Positions 35,076 to 45,770 of a stretch of DNA of 64,000 nt are shown piece after piece; positions within the stretch are counted from its first letter, which is position 1; each line of letters opens with the position of its first letter. Under the pieces are notes generated by a model. It ran no database searches. It saw only the letters and a list, made by a program, of their open reading frames with translations, and was not told the origin of the DNA. Origin of the DNA: Laccaria trichodermophora (lineage: Eukaryota; Basidiomycota; Agaricomycetes; Agaricales; Hydnangiaceae); assembly GCA_018417955.1 (NCBI GenBank), contig JACTVC010000040.1:62001-126000 (forward strand), read 5' to 3'. Both the position numbers and the translations under genes were made by a program.

Positions 35076-35375
35076 TGTTAGGATAAGACAGTAAGCAGTA
35101 GCTCAGGCGGTTACACATAGAGGTAAACGACTGTATAGTCAATCTCTACCTGTTAGGATAAGACAGTAAGCAGTAGCTAAGGTAGAGATAAGTAAGTAAA
35201 GTATTGGAAGATATATGAGTAAAAGAATACACACCTCAGGCGGTTACACGTAGAGGTAAACGACTGAGGTGCGAGGTACGGAAAGGAGCGAGAAAATTGT
35301 AAGTACGGAAGTAAACGAAGGAGTTGGTAAATAGGAATAAAGAGAGTACGTAGCGTAGGGTTCTAATCCTCAACA
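35076..35375 (-). repeat. 5' LTR of the copia element
   Basis: 300 bp, identical by eye to the other LTR except A at 35117. In element orientation it begins TGTTGAGGATT and precedes the primer-binding site. Confidence 0.92.
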
Positions 35376-36367
35376 TCAAGCGCATTGAAGATGTCCTAGC
35401 CTATGCATGGGAGTTGGATACACATGCAACATATGCCTCTGGCCTCCTCAACTTCATGGTTTTTTGCGACCAGAAGAACATCCCTGAAAAAGACAGGGCC
35501 CCAGCCAGCCAAGTACTAATCATGTCCTTTGTGTCTACTCTAGCCGCTGCATACTCTGGCTCAGCAATCAGCAACTACGTCTACGGTGTACATGCATGGC
35601 ATTTACTACATGGTGTTCCATGGAAGATTGACAAACCCGAACTGGAGGCCCTTTTGAAAGCAGCTGAAAAGTTAACCCCCTCTTCCTCCAGGAGAAAGAA
35701 GCAGCAACCCTATACAATTGATTTCATGCTGGCCATCCAGAACAACCTAGCCTTGGACACCCCCCTTGGAGCCGCCGTCTTTGCCTGCCTAACGACCTGT
35801 TTCTTTGCAACTGGTTGCGTTGGAGAATTCACAGTCCAAAAGCTCGACATCTTTGACCCCAGCATACATGTCTCCAAGGCCCGTGTCAGCTACGACCAGA
35901 ACAGAGAAGGGCAACAAGTCACGGTTTTACACCTGCTGCACACCAAGTCAGTGCCACAAGGGGAAGACGTATGCTGGGCAAAACAGGCAGGGCCCATAGA
36001 CCCAAATGCGGCGTTAGCCCATCATCTCGAGGTCAACAACCCTCCCCAGGAAGGCCACCTCTTCACATACCGCCACAAGAACAGCCACCGGCTGCTCACA
36101 AAGTCCAAGTTCCTAGTGGAACTGGCGAAGGCCACACGTGCAGCTGGCCTGGAGCCCCTGCAAGGGCATGGCATCAGAATTGGCTCTACGCTTGAATATT
36201 TGCTCAGAGGCGTGCCTTTCAATGTCATGAAGGTAAAGGGTCGTTGGTCCAGTGATGCCTTCACCCTGTATCTACGAAAACACGCACAAATTCTCACCCC
36301 ATACATACAAGCAGCGCCAGCCATACACGACACATTCGTCCGTTTGACCATGCCAGCAGTGTGCTAA
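35376..36367 (+). pseudogene. DIRS tyrosine recombinase, 3' part after copia insertion
   Basis: The gene begins at about 30291 (MSDEDIK) and resumes here (RIEDVLAYAWELD). The C-terminal catalytic part shows HGIRIG (HxxR), KGRWSSDAF and the Tyr in LYLRKH. At the first catalytic Arg position, by alignment with the usual (A/T)xRxGE pattern, I read TGCVGEF: Cys (TGC, 35816-35818) replaces the expected Arg. Tyrosine recombinases of this kind join circular element DNA to the genome. Interrupted by the 5-kb insertion and probably catalytically dead as well. Confidence 0.8.
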
Positions 36368-37301
36368 CAAGGTAAGCATCCGAGCTTCTCCTAATGGGTT
36401 GGGTCTGAGACTCACTCACCGCATCAAAGACTCCAGATGCCATGGGTGTCGCAGATCGCCTCAGACCCTCTGGGAGACTCTTTGCCAGATCGGAAAGCGC
36501 TTCGCGCTTTCGCCCACTTGCTTGCCTTATCTACATATTTATTCATTCACTATTATCGCTCATTACAAATACTACCTCTAATCAATCGATTTTAAGTGTC
36601 ATTCCTGCATCTCCATTTAGGCTCAATCTCTGTGCAAACACACAGTGATACTCAAAGACATCTGATGAAGTGATGGGAAAGTGAAGTGACTAAGCAAAAT
36701 GCCCAAATTGGGACAGCGTGACATCTGCCTCATTGACTGGTTTCGCACTGATCTTCGTTTGCAGCACTGATAGCATGCAATATATTATTCAACAATGTGA
36801 ATTTGAGTTTGTAACTAGATATTACATAGGGTACGATGTATGCACACACTTCTCTCAGTTTATAATGTCCATATCCCTTGTATTTAAAATTTCTGACACC
36901 ATTCTTTATTTGGGTGCCTCATTGACTGGTGAATGACTGTATGTGGTGTTCTTGCCAACAAGACTCAACTTCACGGTCCTGCACGATTAGAGTGGTATCG
37001 TTCAGAGGGTGCTCGCCGTCGGAAAGGGGTACGGGCGAATGTCTCAAGACTCTATGGTTACTCCTTCATACATCCGGAGAATGCCGGAAGAAAACGCTGG
37101 GAAACGTGCAGCTAGGGATAGTGCATGCATGTAGCCTTGATTCGTATCTCGTGTATGTAAAAAAAAATTATGCAAGACGACGATGGGAAGTTCAGAATCA
37201 TCAAAATGTTTACAAGCCTAGATAGAAACAAGATATTACAGGTAGATTAACGTACAGGATTCTACAGTGGATAGCGTTAGGATAGCGAGCGTGTACCATA
37301 C
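36368..37301. other. DIRS 3' flank and intergenic
   Basis: It includes a palindrome (GAAAGCGCTTCGCGCTTTC, about 36495-36513) that may belong to the element's end. CCTCATTGACTGGT occurs twice (about 36729 and 36917). A 60-residue open frame at 36933-37115 has no motif I recognise. Confidence 0.35.
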
Positions 37302-38286
37302 TTACAGAGCCTCAATGAATTTTGTGCCACCATGAAAAGTCCGCATAGAATTCCCTGAATGAGTGACAAAGTGTTGCCCACTTCCGTCTAGATGAGGGTC
37401 ATTCGCCACATTACCGTCATCGTCTGGTGGAGTGGCTTCTCCCAGCAACAGTGTAGAATTTCTGGCAGCAGTGAACTGTTGTCCACTGCCGTTGGGATGG
37501 GACACGGTAGTGGCATTACCGATATCGTTTTGTGAGGTAGTATCTCCCGGCGAAGCTGATCGAAAATTGATGCGACGAGGGCTGGGCGATTCTGGAGGGG
37601 TTGAATAGGGAGATAAGCGCTGAACATTGAACATGCTCGTTTGTGGTGATGGCGAATATGGGTCATGGTAAGGAGGGCCACCCACACCGTGGAGATCAAG
37701 CCGACTACTTGATTCCATATCTTCTGACATAAGACTGTCCAAACGCGAAGGTTGACCAACAAAGGATGAACTGGAAGCTCCTGGTGATCCATATTCTGCC
37801 ATTCGAACAGATTGCAAAACACCAGCTTTGATCCGCGCGCGTTCATCCACCGAGTCACCGTCCCAATCGTTCCCTACAGCTTGAACCCATCCTTGACCTG
37901 CGCCCCGTCCTTTTAACGATGGGGGCCCATCCGTCGTCGTATCAGCCTCACGTCTACTGGAGCTAAACATTCCAAAAAGCCACGTCTTTGATGACGATGA
38001 GTCCAGTTGGTATGCTGGAGAGGCTGATGAACCAGCGTGCTGGTACCGACGACGTCGATCCTCGGCATCGGACTTATCCTCTCGCAAGAGAATTACCATC
38101 GCCGTTCCAACACTGACAATAATTATGACGAGAATAACGATGACAGCTATGAAGGCTGGGAAAAAAGGTATTTCAGCACAAATTTGATCCCGCAATCGGT
38201 AACATCTCACCAGCCGATGAACCTCCAATCTTTGGTATCTCTCGCTTCGCATGAATTCCAGGATTTCCATGTGGTACCAGAGCCAT
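37302..38286 (-). CDS. Single-pass membrane protein with Ser/Pro-rich tail
   Basis: Exons 38211-38286 and 37302-38155 are joined across a 55-nt intron with a strong pyrimidine tract. The start is MALVPHGNPG. After about 25 residues comes a hydrophobic segment (AAFIAVIVILVIIIVSVGTAMVILL), then an acidic/basic border (REDKSDAEDRRRR) and a tail of about 260 residues rich in Ser, Pro, Gly and Asp. There is no signal peptide and no catalytic domain. The charge pattern predicts a short outside part and a cytosolic tail. The family is not recognised; in fungi such proteins are often adaptors or regulators. The ATG at 38286 was chosen because it joins in frame at the splice. Confidence 0.65.
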
Positions 38287-40115
38287 TGACGGTGTTAGAA
38301 TGTCGCACGATCTTTTTGCTCCAATTGCTCTTGATGACGTCTAGAGAACGTCCAGTGACTGCGGAGAGGTTCCGCAAAGCGATTGATAACAACGATGAGG
38401 TCGAGCTGCTACCGCATGTACTTGTCCGTTGAAGGAACAGAGACAAGGGGTGTAAGTCGCAGAAGAAGGAAAGGAGAACTTGCCGTTAACGCTCATGACG
38501 GACGTCCGACGTGTAAGAAGTTTGAACTTTGCCACAAAAGGAAGCGTCTCATCAAGGGCCAATACGATCACATGACCAGGCGACCTTGGACGTTGTCATT
38601 GTCAAAGATTTAGTAACTTACCGTCTGTCCACAGTATTCAAAAAAAGAATTGTAAAAAAGAAGTCTATGTTCGTGCGTGCAGCCAAAATTTTTGTTCTTT
38701 TTTGGTAGACCAACTGAGGTCAAGTAAGTCACTTCTTTGTCTCTTCAGATTGACAGCTCTATGCAGCACCAAGTAAAAGCATGTGTTTCTCTGCGATTCC
38801 AATGCGCTTCGAAAGAAAAAAAGCGAAAAGAAAAGTTTCAATTTGTGGTAGTACCTCCCGTGTCAACAGCCAGGTTTAACATTTGGTCATTCTGGCTTGA
38901 TTCTGGCCTTCAGGCCCCCACTGCCCGTATCTTGAACTCGGATAAATATTTCCCCAAGCCATTCTCACGTTGTACCTTTTCAGGCCGTTGTCTGTTGTTG
39001 CCTTGCGCATGCAGGTTTAAGCTATCGGCGCACATTTATGATTCCGTTACATTCCCAGAAAAGGGAATTACTTCTTGTCTTAAGATGCTTGGAGGTACAA
39101 GTTCGTGTACCTACCCGGCTGTCATCTTACCGAGGTCATGTTTTTCGATTCGATAGGTACCAATGATATTTTGTATGACTTCACGTCAACCCCGTCTCAG
39201 TGCGTCGTGATTTATTTATTACCGCAGTCGCTAGCAAAGTCACCCCAAATATTCGTTCCCAACCGGGATCGCTAGCCTCATGGCGAAGTCCAAGTCAACC
39301 TTTTAAGGCGCCTAACCCCTCCATTTCTCGGCGACCATGCTTCGGACCTTACTTTGCGGTCGGACATCCCGCATCGAGGTGGCTCCGGCAATATAGCGTG
39401 GTTAACTACTCACATCAATGGTTTGGTATTTTCTGGGACTGCTTTGAATCTAGATCACAGTAGTATTTAAAAGATAAGCGAGGAATGAGGCTCTGAGTCC
39501 ATTTTGGTTTCATACACGCGAAACTACAAGGGTTTTCGTAAACATCGAAGAAATGCCGAGCGACTGACTTACCGAGCGAGTTTCTTCTGCCCAAGCACAT
39601 TGGGTGCAATGCGAAGAGAGCTGAACAAAATTGTTTATATGACGGGTGCACCTAACGTGGCTCATCGATGACGTTCGGGTCACTTGTCAAATTCAAATAC
39701 TGTTTGGTGTGAAGAAAATGGCAGTGTTCCCCTGGCTTTTTTTCGAGGCCCCATGATGATCGGTCAACAGGAGAGGCTTTCAGTTTATATATCCTCCCCT
39801 TCAGATAGCTCTTGCTTTTCTGTCTTTGGAGAGTGGTGGAAACCACAATTACCAGTATCATCGTCGAACATTACTCCGAGTCTTGCTTCCAGGGCAGGTT
39901 GCGAACCTCGAGGCTGGCTTGGCATTCGGCGATCACGATCGCGATTCGGACTGTTCATAAATAGACCTCCAATCTGAGATCCCATAGCTTATCGTAGATT
40001 CATCCATTTTACCCCGTCCAAAAACGATGCATACTGCTGACCTTAGAGGCAGCCATGATTGAAAAGGAACAGGGCAGAGAAAGCGGCGTCCTTTTCTCAC
40101 CTTTTCCCTCTTCCC
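38287..40115. other. Intergenic, about 1.8 kb
   Basis: Between two divergently transcribed genes. No coding, RNA or repeat feature is recognised. Confidence 0.35.
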
Positions 40116-41567
40116 ATGTCTACGCTTGCGCGAATCTTCGGATGGGCGCCACCCGAAAACGAGGATTATGTCCAGGTCACCGTCCACCTACCCGACTCGC
40201 TCCAAAACCCACCATTCCACATCTCCGATGCCAACAATACCGCGACGCGGACCCTGCGTTCGAGATATTCTAGGTCATTCTCCTCAAAAATGGATGTGAT
40301 GTCACCGACATCGAGCACTTCTGCACTTTCCAGTCGAGGGGAATCCCCCGACAAACGCCAAGAGAAGGGAAAGAACGGCGATCCGACATGGGTAGCTCGC
40401 CCTCGAAATGAATTTATTCTCTTCCGCTGCGAGTACGTCAAGACGCATTCAAGAGAGGGAAAGCGTGTCAGACGGCCTCCTGGCGCAGAGGCGGAAAAGA
40501 CACTCTCGAAGCAAGCGGCCGAGGCATGGCACCAGTTATCTCATGAAGAGAGGATGTACTGGAGGGATCGGGCGAGCGGAGAGCGCACCGAGCATGCGAG
40601 GCGTTACCCCGACTATCGCTACCGTCCGAAGAAAAGCGCAGCAGGACGAAAGCGCAACACGCGTTCCTCCCCAGCAAAAGTACCATCCGGAAAATCAGCA
40701 TCGACGACAGCGATGGCGGTGGTCGCAGTGACGGTCAACATGGGCGCAGGGGGAATGCAACAAACCCACAGCGAAACGAGTCAAGATTCATCCAGACCGG
40801 GTTCAGGGCTGCAGACTGCATGTCCCAGGCCTAGTTCTGTGCCACTACTTTTGGAGCATCAAACAAGCGTGGAGTCGAACGAGCAGATAAACGCTACCAC
40901 TCACGGGCGGATGAATGGGATCGCGCCATCCTACAGTACGACGAGCATATCTGAGGTGAGTGTGATGTTGTTCGCCAAAACCAAGACTAAGAATTCCCAG
41001 TCACTATCATCCCGTCTATACCATTCCGCGTCCATCGACAGCTTCACCACGTCAGATTACTCTTCGGCCCTACCGTCCATCACCAATTCGGTTTCCGCCA
41101 GCAGTTCATCACTTTTGAACTGGAACGGCGGAGAAAGAACAGTCGACTCGCCAGCGCCGCGTCCATTCTTGATGTCTCCGTCACCCTTGTCGTTATCGCT
41201 ATCCCCTCTAGCCATCTTCGAAGACAACACGTTTCTTTGTGAACAGGCGAAATACCGAAACTCGGTACTCCAGCCACAGCCCCTGGGTCTCATTCCGCAT
41301 TACGACCGAAACGGCGCTTGGATGTCCAATGTGCCACTGCATTTCACAGATTCTGGACTTTTGCAAAATGCGACGAGAAGTCGGGAAATGCTGGGAGGCC
41401 CATCATCAGTCGTATACGACGAGAGAAGTCACGCACACCTCATGTATGGATACGGCGTGGGCCTGGGCGCACAAGAACCTACTCCCACGGAGCTTCGACT
41501 GGGACAAGACAGCCATGCAGACGTGTTGTTCGCGATGGACACCGAAGAGTATTTTCCCAGATTCTGA
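40116..41567 (+). CDS. HMG-box DNA-binding protein
   Basis: The product starts MSTLARIFGWAPP. An HMG box (MATA_HMG type) spans roughly residues 90-170: RPRNEFILFRCEYVK, then KTLSKQAAEAWHQLSHEE, YWRDRA and YPDYRYRPKK. The rest is low-complexity Ser/Thr/Pro-rich sequence with no other domain. HMG-box proteins bend DNA in the minor groove; in basidiomycetes this subgroup includes fruiting and mating regulators. A probable 45-nt intron (40956-41000; GTGAGT donor, CCCAG acceptor) is free of stops and a multiple of three, so both spliced and retained forms would be in frame. A further in-frame ATG lies at 40059. Confidence 0.8.
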   Translation: MSTLARIFGWAPPENEDYVQVTVHLPDSLQNPPFHISDANNTATRTLRSRYSRSFSSKMDVMSPTSSTSALSSRGESPDKRQEKGKNGDPTWVARPRNEFILFRCEYVKTHSREGKRVRRPPGAEAEKTLSKQAAEAWHQLSHEERMYWRDRASGERTEHARRYPDYRYRPKKSAAGRKRNTRSSPAKVPSGKSASTTAMAVVAVTVNMGAGGMQQTHSETSQDSSRPGSGLQTACPRPSSVPLLLEHQTSVESNEQINATTHGRMNGIAPSYSTTSISEVSVMLFAKTKTKNSQSLSSRLYHSASIDSFTTSDYSSALPSITNSVSASSSSLLNWNGGERTVDSPAPRPFLMSPSPLSLSLSPLAIFEDNTFLCEQAKYRNSVLQPQPLGLIPHYDRNGAWMSNVPLHFTDSGLLQNATRSREMLGGPSSVVYDERSHAHLMYGYGVGLGAQEPTPTELRLGQDSHADVLFAMDTEEYFPRF

Positions 41568-42150
41568 ATCGAACATTTTGCGTTCTTCAACGTTGGTGTT
41601 GTTTTCTTTTGTCCTCAGAGTGCGTATTCATGCACCTCCACTTTCTCGCATAGTTCTCTTCTTCCGTCGCTTGATGGTTTCTCCCCTTTCTTCTATAGCC
41701 AGATCATTCGTCGGACATTTTATGGGGTAACTTATTCACTTGGTCGAGTTCAGTATTTTATGAAGTAAATTATTTACTTGTGTCGCACCTTACTTTTTCT
41801 TGTGTATATATCATGTTTGCACCGAACCCAAGGCATTTCATCCTATAATCATCAAATCAAAAGTACGGATGTTATTCTCAATGCGGAACCAGCATGCAAG
41901 GCTCAAGGGTTGCGACTGGAAGGCGGGGCGGATCATAAAAGAATTGATCCCGAGAGTTCTGCATTCAAGTGGTAGTATTCCCATGGGAGCGTCGGGTGGC
42001 GGTTCATGGATGAGGCCGATCCGAAATACTTTACATGTTGCGTGGGTATGAGAGCGGATTCCAGATTCTACGTGAATATCCAATCGTGAGATAAATAGTT
42101 ACAAACCGAAACATCGCGCTACATGATCACAGGCCGTAGAATTCATTCCA
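41568..42150. other. Intergenic between convergent genes
   Basis: No feature recognised; it must contain the 3' ends of the HMG-box and carboxypeptidase transcripts. Confidence 0.35.
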
Positions 42151-44127
42151 TTATAGAGGAGGAATGGAGGCCGCCGCCTCCTTAATCGCTTTATCGAGCG
42201 AGAGCGGCACATCCGTAATCCACCTCGTGATCAGGTCCTGGGAAGTAAAGCAATGGTCAATACATGATTAATCTTTTGGCCAAAATCAAAACACACCAAA
42301 GCAGCTTCTGGTTGATCGAACGGTACCATATGTCTGCAGAACAAGGAGTGCGAGTGAGACCAAGAGGTTTGTTAGGTAAACAATACTTACCCAGCTTCGT
42401 GAACGTTGACGTATGTGATATTACCAGCAGTGAAACCGCCGCCACCCGCGCTGCGAACTTCTCCAGCTATGCGACCGGAGTCTAGAGTTGACCAATGAAC
42501 GGATTTGGTCTCAGAAAATTCCTTGTGGAATTTGGTTTCCAAAAGTTCAACCCAGCGTTCGTTGCCCTGTCGGATGAATCAGAGACATGGATTGTGAGAG
42601 GAGTTGAGTTCAACTTGCAATATAGTTACACATCAAGTCTGTAATGACAAAGTTAACAGAAATCTGGAGAGATATCAGATGGGCTTACCAGCATTGCCGG
42701 CATAGACCAACAAGCGAATCCCATCGTTGATGAGATCAGGGAGGAGGAGAGCGCTGTTATGCATACCGTCGCCGTTCATGGTGAAGGCCTGGTTGACTTC
42801 CATGTTGCAAGACGCAAATGTTTTGTCTGGGCTGACACCTAGCGCAACCTTGTTCTTGGGCTCGTTCATCCAGGTCTCGATCCAGCCCATTTGCTTGTAA
42901 CAAAGGTCGCCATCCTTGGCTCGGTCACAACTGCGTCTCACGTCGTATGGGTTGCGGCCGGTCTCTATAGGACGCTTAATCAACCGAACTACAACTAAAT
43001 GAGGATATACATACGCATCAGGGGCCCAAAGAGCTGAGAATTGCAGTACAGGACTGCTGGCACGCAGGTAAACTTGGAGTTAAATTGATAACACGACTTT
43101 ATAAGACGCTGGCAAGTAGGGATCTTGGACCTCAAGGCATAGCACTGGGGCCCCTCCGGATCGTCGTAAACTGGGTAAGGGCCATCGCAAGCATAGTCCG
43201 CGACTGAACCCATTTGAGTGTACGCGTCTGTGAGTCCGTTTGCTAAAATGACAGATGCAAGGTTGATATGCTTCAAGTTAGCATTGGGTGTTAACTGGAG
43301 CTCCTTGTTTGCTTTATAGATGGTGTTGGCGAAGTTGGGGGCATATGTTCCTCCGTAGCTCTCCGCAGCCAGGTGGAATGGTTGAGTGGAATATTTAGGG
43401 AATCTGTTGAGGAAGAGCTCTAGGAAGGCATAGACATCCTTGCCAGCAACGGGACTGGAACTGACGGTTGTGCCGTCATCAGCGTAGGAAAACCCAACGT
43501 TCACCGGCTGGTCGAGAAAGATGATATTTGCGTGGGAGTTCCAGCTGTAGGGGTTGTGAGTGACGCTCTTGCCGTTGTTAGCGATATTACAAGGTCCGAG
43601 CTCGAAGAGAAGACCAGTTGATGAACTGCATCCCGGTCCTCCGTTGAGCCAGAGGATAAGAGGTGCATCCGCCGGAGAATTGCGGGACTCGAAGAACCAG
43701 AAGAACAGGTGTTTATCTTCAGCGATGTCCAGATACCCCGAGTACTGCTTGACAGAGGAGTCGCACAAGTCAGGTTCTGTAACCCTCAACTGGTGTTCTG
43801 AGAATGACGGGTGGGAGACGAGCTCATCTATCATATGTACGATTATGACCAGAGCTATGACTGATTTGGAGCATACGCACAGAGGAGGTCATTCTGCTTG
43901 ATAAACTCCTTTCCATCGTGGTACCATTTCTCCATGTTCTTCTTGCCCTTAAGAATAACCTTCTCCGCGTCGCTCAAGTACTCTGAGGCGTCCTTGAACA
44001 CATTCTTGGAGATGCTTGGGGGTGATCGTAAAGGGACTTGGATTCCGTTGTCGGGCAACTGCGGTAAGGCATATGTGGGGATAAGAGAACTTGCAACGAG
44101 CAGCGAGAACGAAATGAAGGCTTTCAT
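42151..44127 (-). CDS. Serine carboxypeptidase (family S10, carboxypeptidase Y-like)
   Basis: A signal peptide (MKAFISFSLLVASSLIPTYA) precedes a pro-region and then the mature enzyme. Catalytic and substrate residues are visible: LNGGPGCSS (oxyanion and carboxylate binding), AAESYGGTY (Ser), NADLMCNYIGN (Asp) and HEAGHMVPFDQP (His). Last residues: AAASIPPL. The enzyme removes C-terminal residues in the vacuole or outside the cell. It has at least six exons. One is only 20 nt (42619-42638, encoding LMCNYI) and is followed by an intron with a GC donor (GCAAGT, 42567-42618). Splicing there must be accurate, since it carries the catalytic Asp region. Confidence 0.9.
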
Positions 44128-44468
44128 CGTCGTTCAGAGACCCTCGTGGTTCAAGGTAAGAGTCGGGCGGTCATTACGTTGTATTGATGTGCGAACACGT
44201 GATCAGCGAAGAAAACCAGCACTTGTGTGAAACGCCGTTGCAAGACCGCCGCTAGGCGGACCGAAGGAGATGGCATGGTGAATATATTGCAAGTATGGTA
44301 CAGGTAGACACGAGGGAAGATGCGGGTGGTACAAATGAGGTCGTAATCGTATCAAGTACAGAGTCCAGTGTCCATTATCACAATATGCAACTAGAATCCC
44401 TAAACAGAAAAAGGCGGTCATGAGCATCGGTGCAAGTTCAAAACAAAGGGTGGCAGAAGAAAGTGCTC

Positions 44469-44553
44469 CATCAAGGAAATCAGCATTATTAGGCAATATT
44501 CGGTTGTCTCCACAAGGTTCAGAACAGGTCTGAATTATATTCATCTTCTGATG
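44469..44553 (-). ncRNA. Box C/D snoRNA, U25/snR56-like, copy 2
   Basis: A C-like box (ATGAATA), a D' box CTGA and a D box CTGA are spaced as in box C/D RNAs. CATCA and TGATG at the two ends form a terminal stem. The 10 nt before D' are CAGACCTGTT, complementary to AACAGGTCTG of 18S rRNA. By the D+5 rule the target is the G in AACAG, the site methylated by yeast snR56 and human U25. Confidence 0.75.
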
Positions 44554-44694
44554 ATGGGCGAGAAGGCAGAGAAATGAGAGGAAACTCACAAATAAAAAAG
44601 AGAAGCTAAGATGTGCATGGGCAATTCGTGAGGGAAGCTAAAGAGGAGGATAATCAGCATAAGTCCAGAGTGAAGGTCGAGAAAGGAAGGGGAT

Positions 44695-44778
44695 AGGATC
44701 AGAAGTATTATAGGCAATATCGGTTGTCCTCCGTGCCCCTTGGGGGCTCAGAACAGGTCTGATTAGTTATCATCCGCA
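44695..44778 (-). ncRNA. Box C/D snoRNA, U25/snR56-like, copy 1
   Basis: C box ATGATAA, the same 18S guide CAGACCTGTT before D' (CTGA), and D box CTGA. A middle stem (GCCCCCAAGGGGC) is absent from the other copy. Shared blocks with copy 2 (guide, GACAACCGA, ATATTGCCTA) show a tandem intron duplication. The sequence before the D box differs between the copies, so a second target may differ. Confidence 0.75.
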
Positions 44779-44845
44779 AGAAAAAGAATAGGAACCAGAG
44801 GAACAGCAAAGATGCTCACCAGATCCAACGCGAGAACGAACAAAA

Positions 44846-45620
44846 CTAAACAGTGAGCACGGGCGGCATCGCCGTTGCGAATTGTCTCCATTTCTCTCTT
44901 GCAGGTGCAGACTCGCCATACACCCAATCATCCTCATCGACCTCAATGCTCGGGCATCCCGCATCAAAATCTTCGACATACACGCCGACGCCCGCACCGT
45001 CCATAGGATCCAGAAGAAGCTCTAAACCCGGCTCTTGCTCTTCGTAAGTCTTGAGTTTCTTCAAGGCAGCCATCAGGTCATCAGCAAGCGGGCAAGAATT
45101 AGGCGGGTCTTCCTTGATAGGCTCCCAGCCTACAGGAGGCGACCCAGGCGGTGAGATAAGGAAATTCTTTTCCACTGGTGGTGGTTGCAGGTAGCTCGTC
45201 TCTGGTATCCATGACGTGGATGCTCCTTGTGGGATGAGCGGATTAGGGTCAGCGCGATATACGCGCAGGATCACCTGTGAACTATTTTCCCTCCGATTTA
45301 GGATAAGCATTGCGAGAAGAATCGAAAAAAACCCACCGATCATGCGCCGCACTTAAAACGATTGGATCACATTGCTGTTTTGCCGACTCTGCGTGGTGCT
45401 CGACTTCGTAAACGACTATTATGCGACCGAAACCTTGTAGGGGCACCCATTGGTTGAGAGGACCGTAAGACGAAAAATGATTGCGCAGCACATCTAGAAT
45501 CAAGGGGTCGAAGAACAACTTGGGAAGACTGGTCACCGTGAGTGTGTTGGTGGGATGAGACCGAGGTGGTGAGGATGGCGGAGATGGAGTGGCTGGAATG
45601 GATACGAAATATCCTGTCAT
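44846..45620 (-). CDS. RCN1: Calcipressin (regulator of calcineurin)
   Basis: Exons 45337-45620 and 44846-45290 give 242 residues. The N-terminal half is an RRM-like fold (TNTLTVTSLPKLFF, GRIIVVYE). The second half carries LRVYRADPNPL and the hallmark FLISPPGSPPVGWE, matching the calcipressin FLISPPxSPPxGW signature. The acidic C-terminus ends in a Trp/Arg-rich segment. The protein binds calcineurin and, depending on its phosphorylation, inhibits or assists it in Ca2+ signalling. Two snoRNA-bearing introns directly downstream may belong to its 3' UTR. Confidence 0.92.
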
Positions 45621-45770
45621 GGTCGTGTGCTTTGTCCTACAAGGAGGAAGGCCTAGGAAGGGCTTGTGGTCATCAAAAGCAAGTTGAACAGAATTTATAG
45701 CGAAAATTTTCTGAGCTATTGGTCACCGTTACGTAATCAAGACGCTGTGCTATGCCGTCTGTGTCTGTGG

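Larger units (their letters stand above)
30312..35375 (-). mobile_element. Ty1/copia LTR retrotransposon, full length
   Basis: 5,064 bp with two 300-bp LTRs (TGTTGAGG...CCTAACA in element orientation), a primer-binding site, a purine tract and one minus-strand polyprotein frame in the copia order (gag, protease, integrase, RT, RNase H). The flanks are TCAAG at 30307-30311 and TCAAG at 35376-35380, a perfect 5-bp target duplication. It lies inside the DIRS recombinase gene, between codons that join correctly (DIK then RIEDV). The two LTRs differ at one position by eye, which points to recent insertion. Confidence 0.93.
26000..36640 (+). mobile_element. DIRS-type tyrosine-recombinase retrotransposon, interrupted by two insertions
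   Basis: Gene order on the plus strand is a gag-like protein (26170-28254), reverse transcriptase/RNase H (28255-30109) and tyrosine recombinase (start at 30291, remainder 35376-36367). The combination of RT with a tyrosine recombinase and no DDE integrase is diagnostic of DIRS elements, which integrate through a circular intermediate without target duplication. The outer ends are not resolved: no convincing terminal or internal complementary repeat was found by eye, so the limits are approximate. A hAT-like MITE sits in gag and a Ty1/copia element in the recombinase. Confidence 0.75.
44400..44845 (-). other. Spliced non-coding region hosting two snoRNAs (3' UTR or separate transcript)
   Basis: Two introns of nearly equal size follow the calcipressin stop: 44638-44819 (donor GTGAGC, acceptor CTTTAG) and 44400-44589 (donor GTGAGT, acceptor GTTTAG), with a 48-nt exon between. 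Each holds one box C/D snoRNA. The exons code for nothing recognisable, so the host is either the 3' UTR of calcipressin or a non-coding transcript. Confidence 0.55.
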
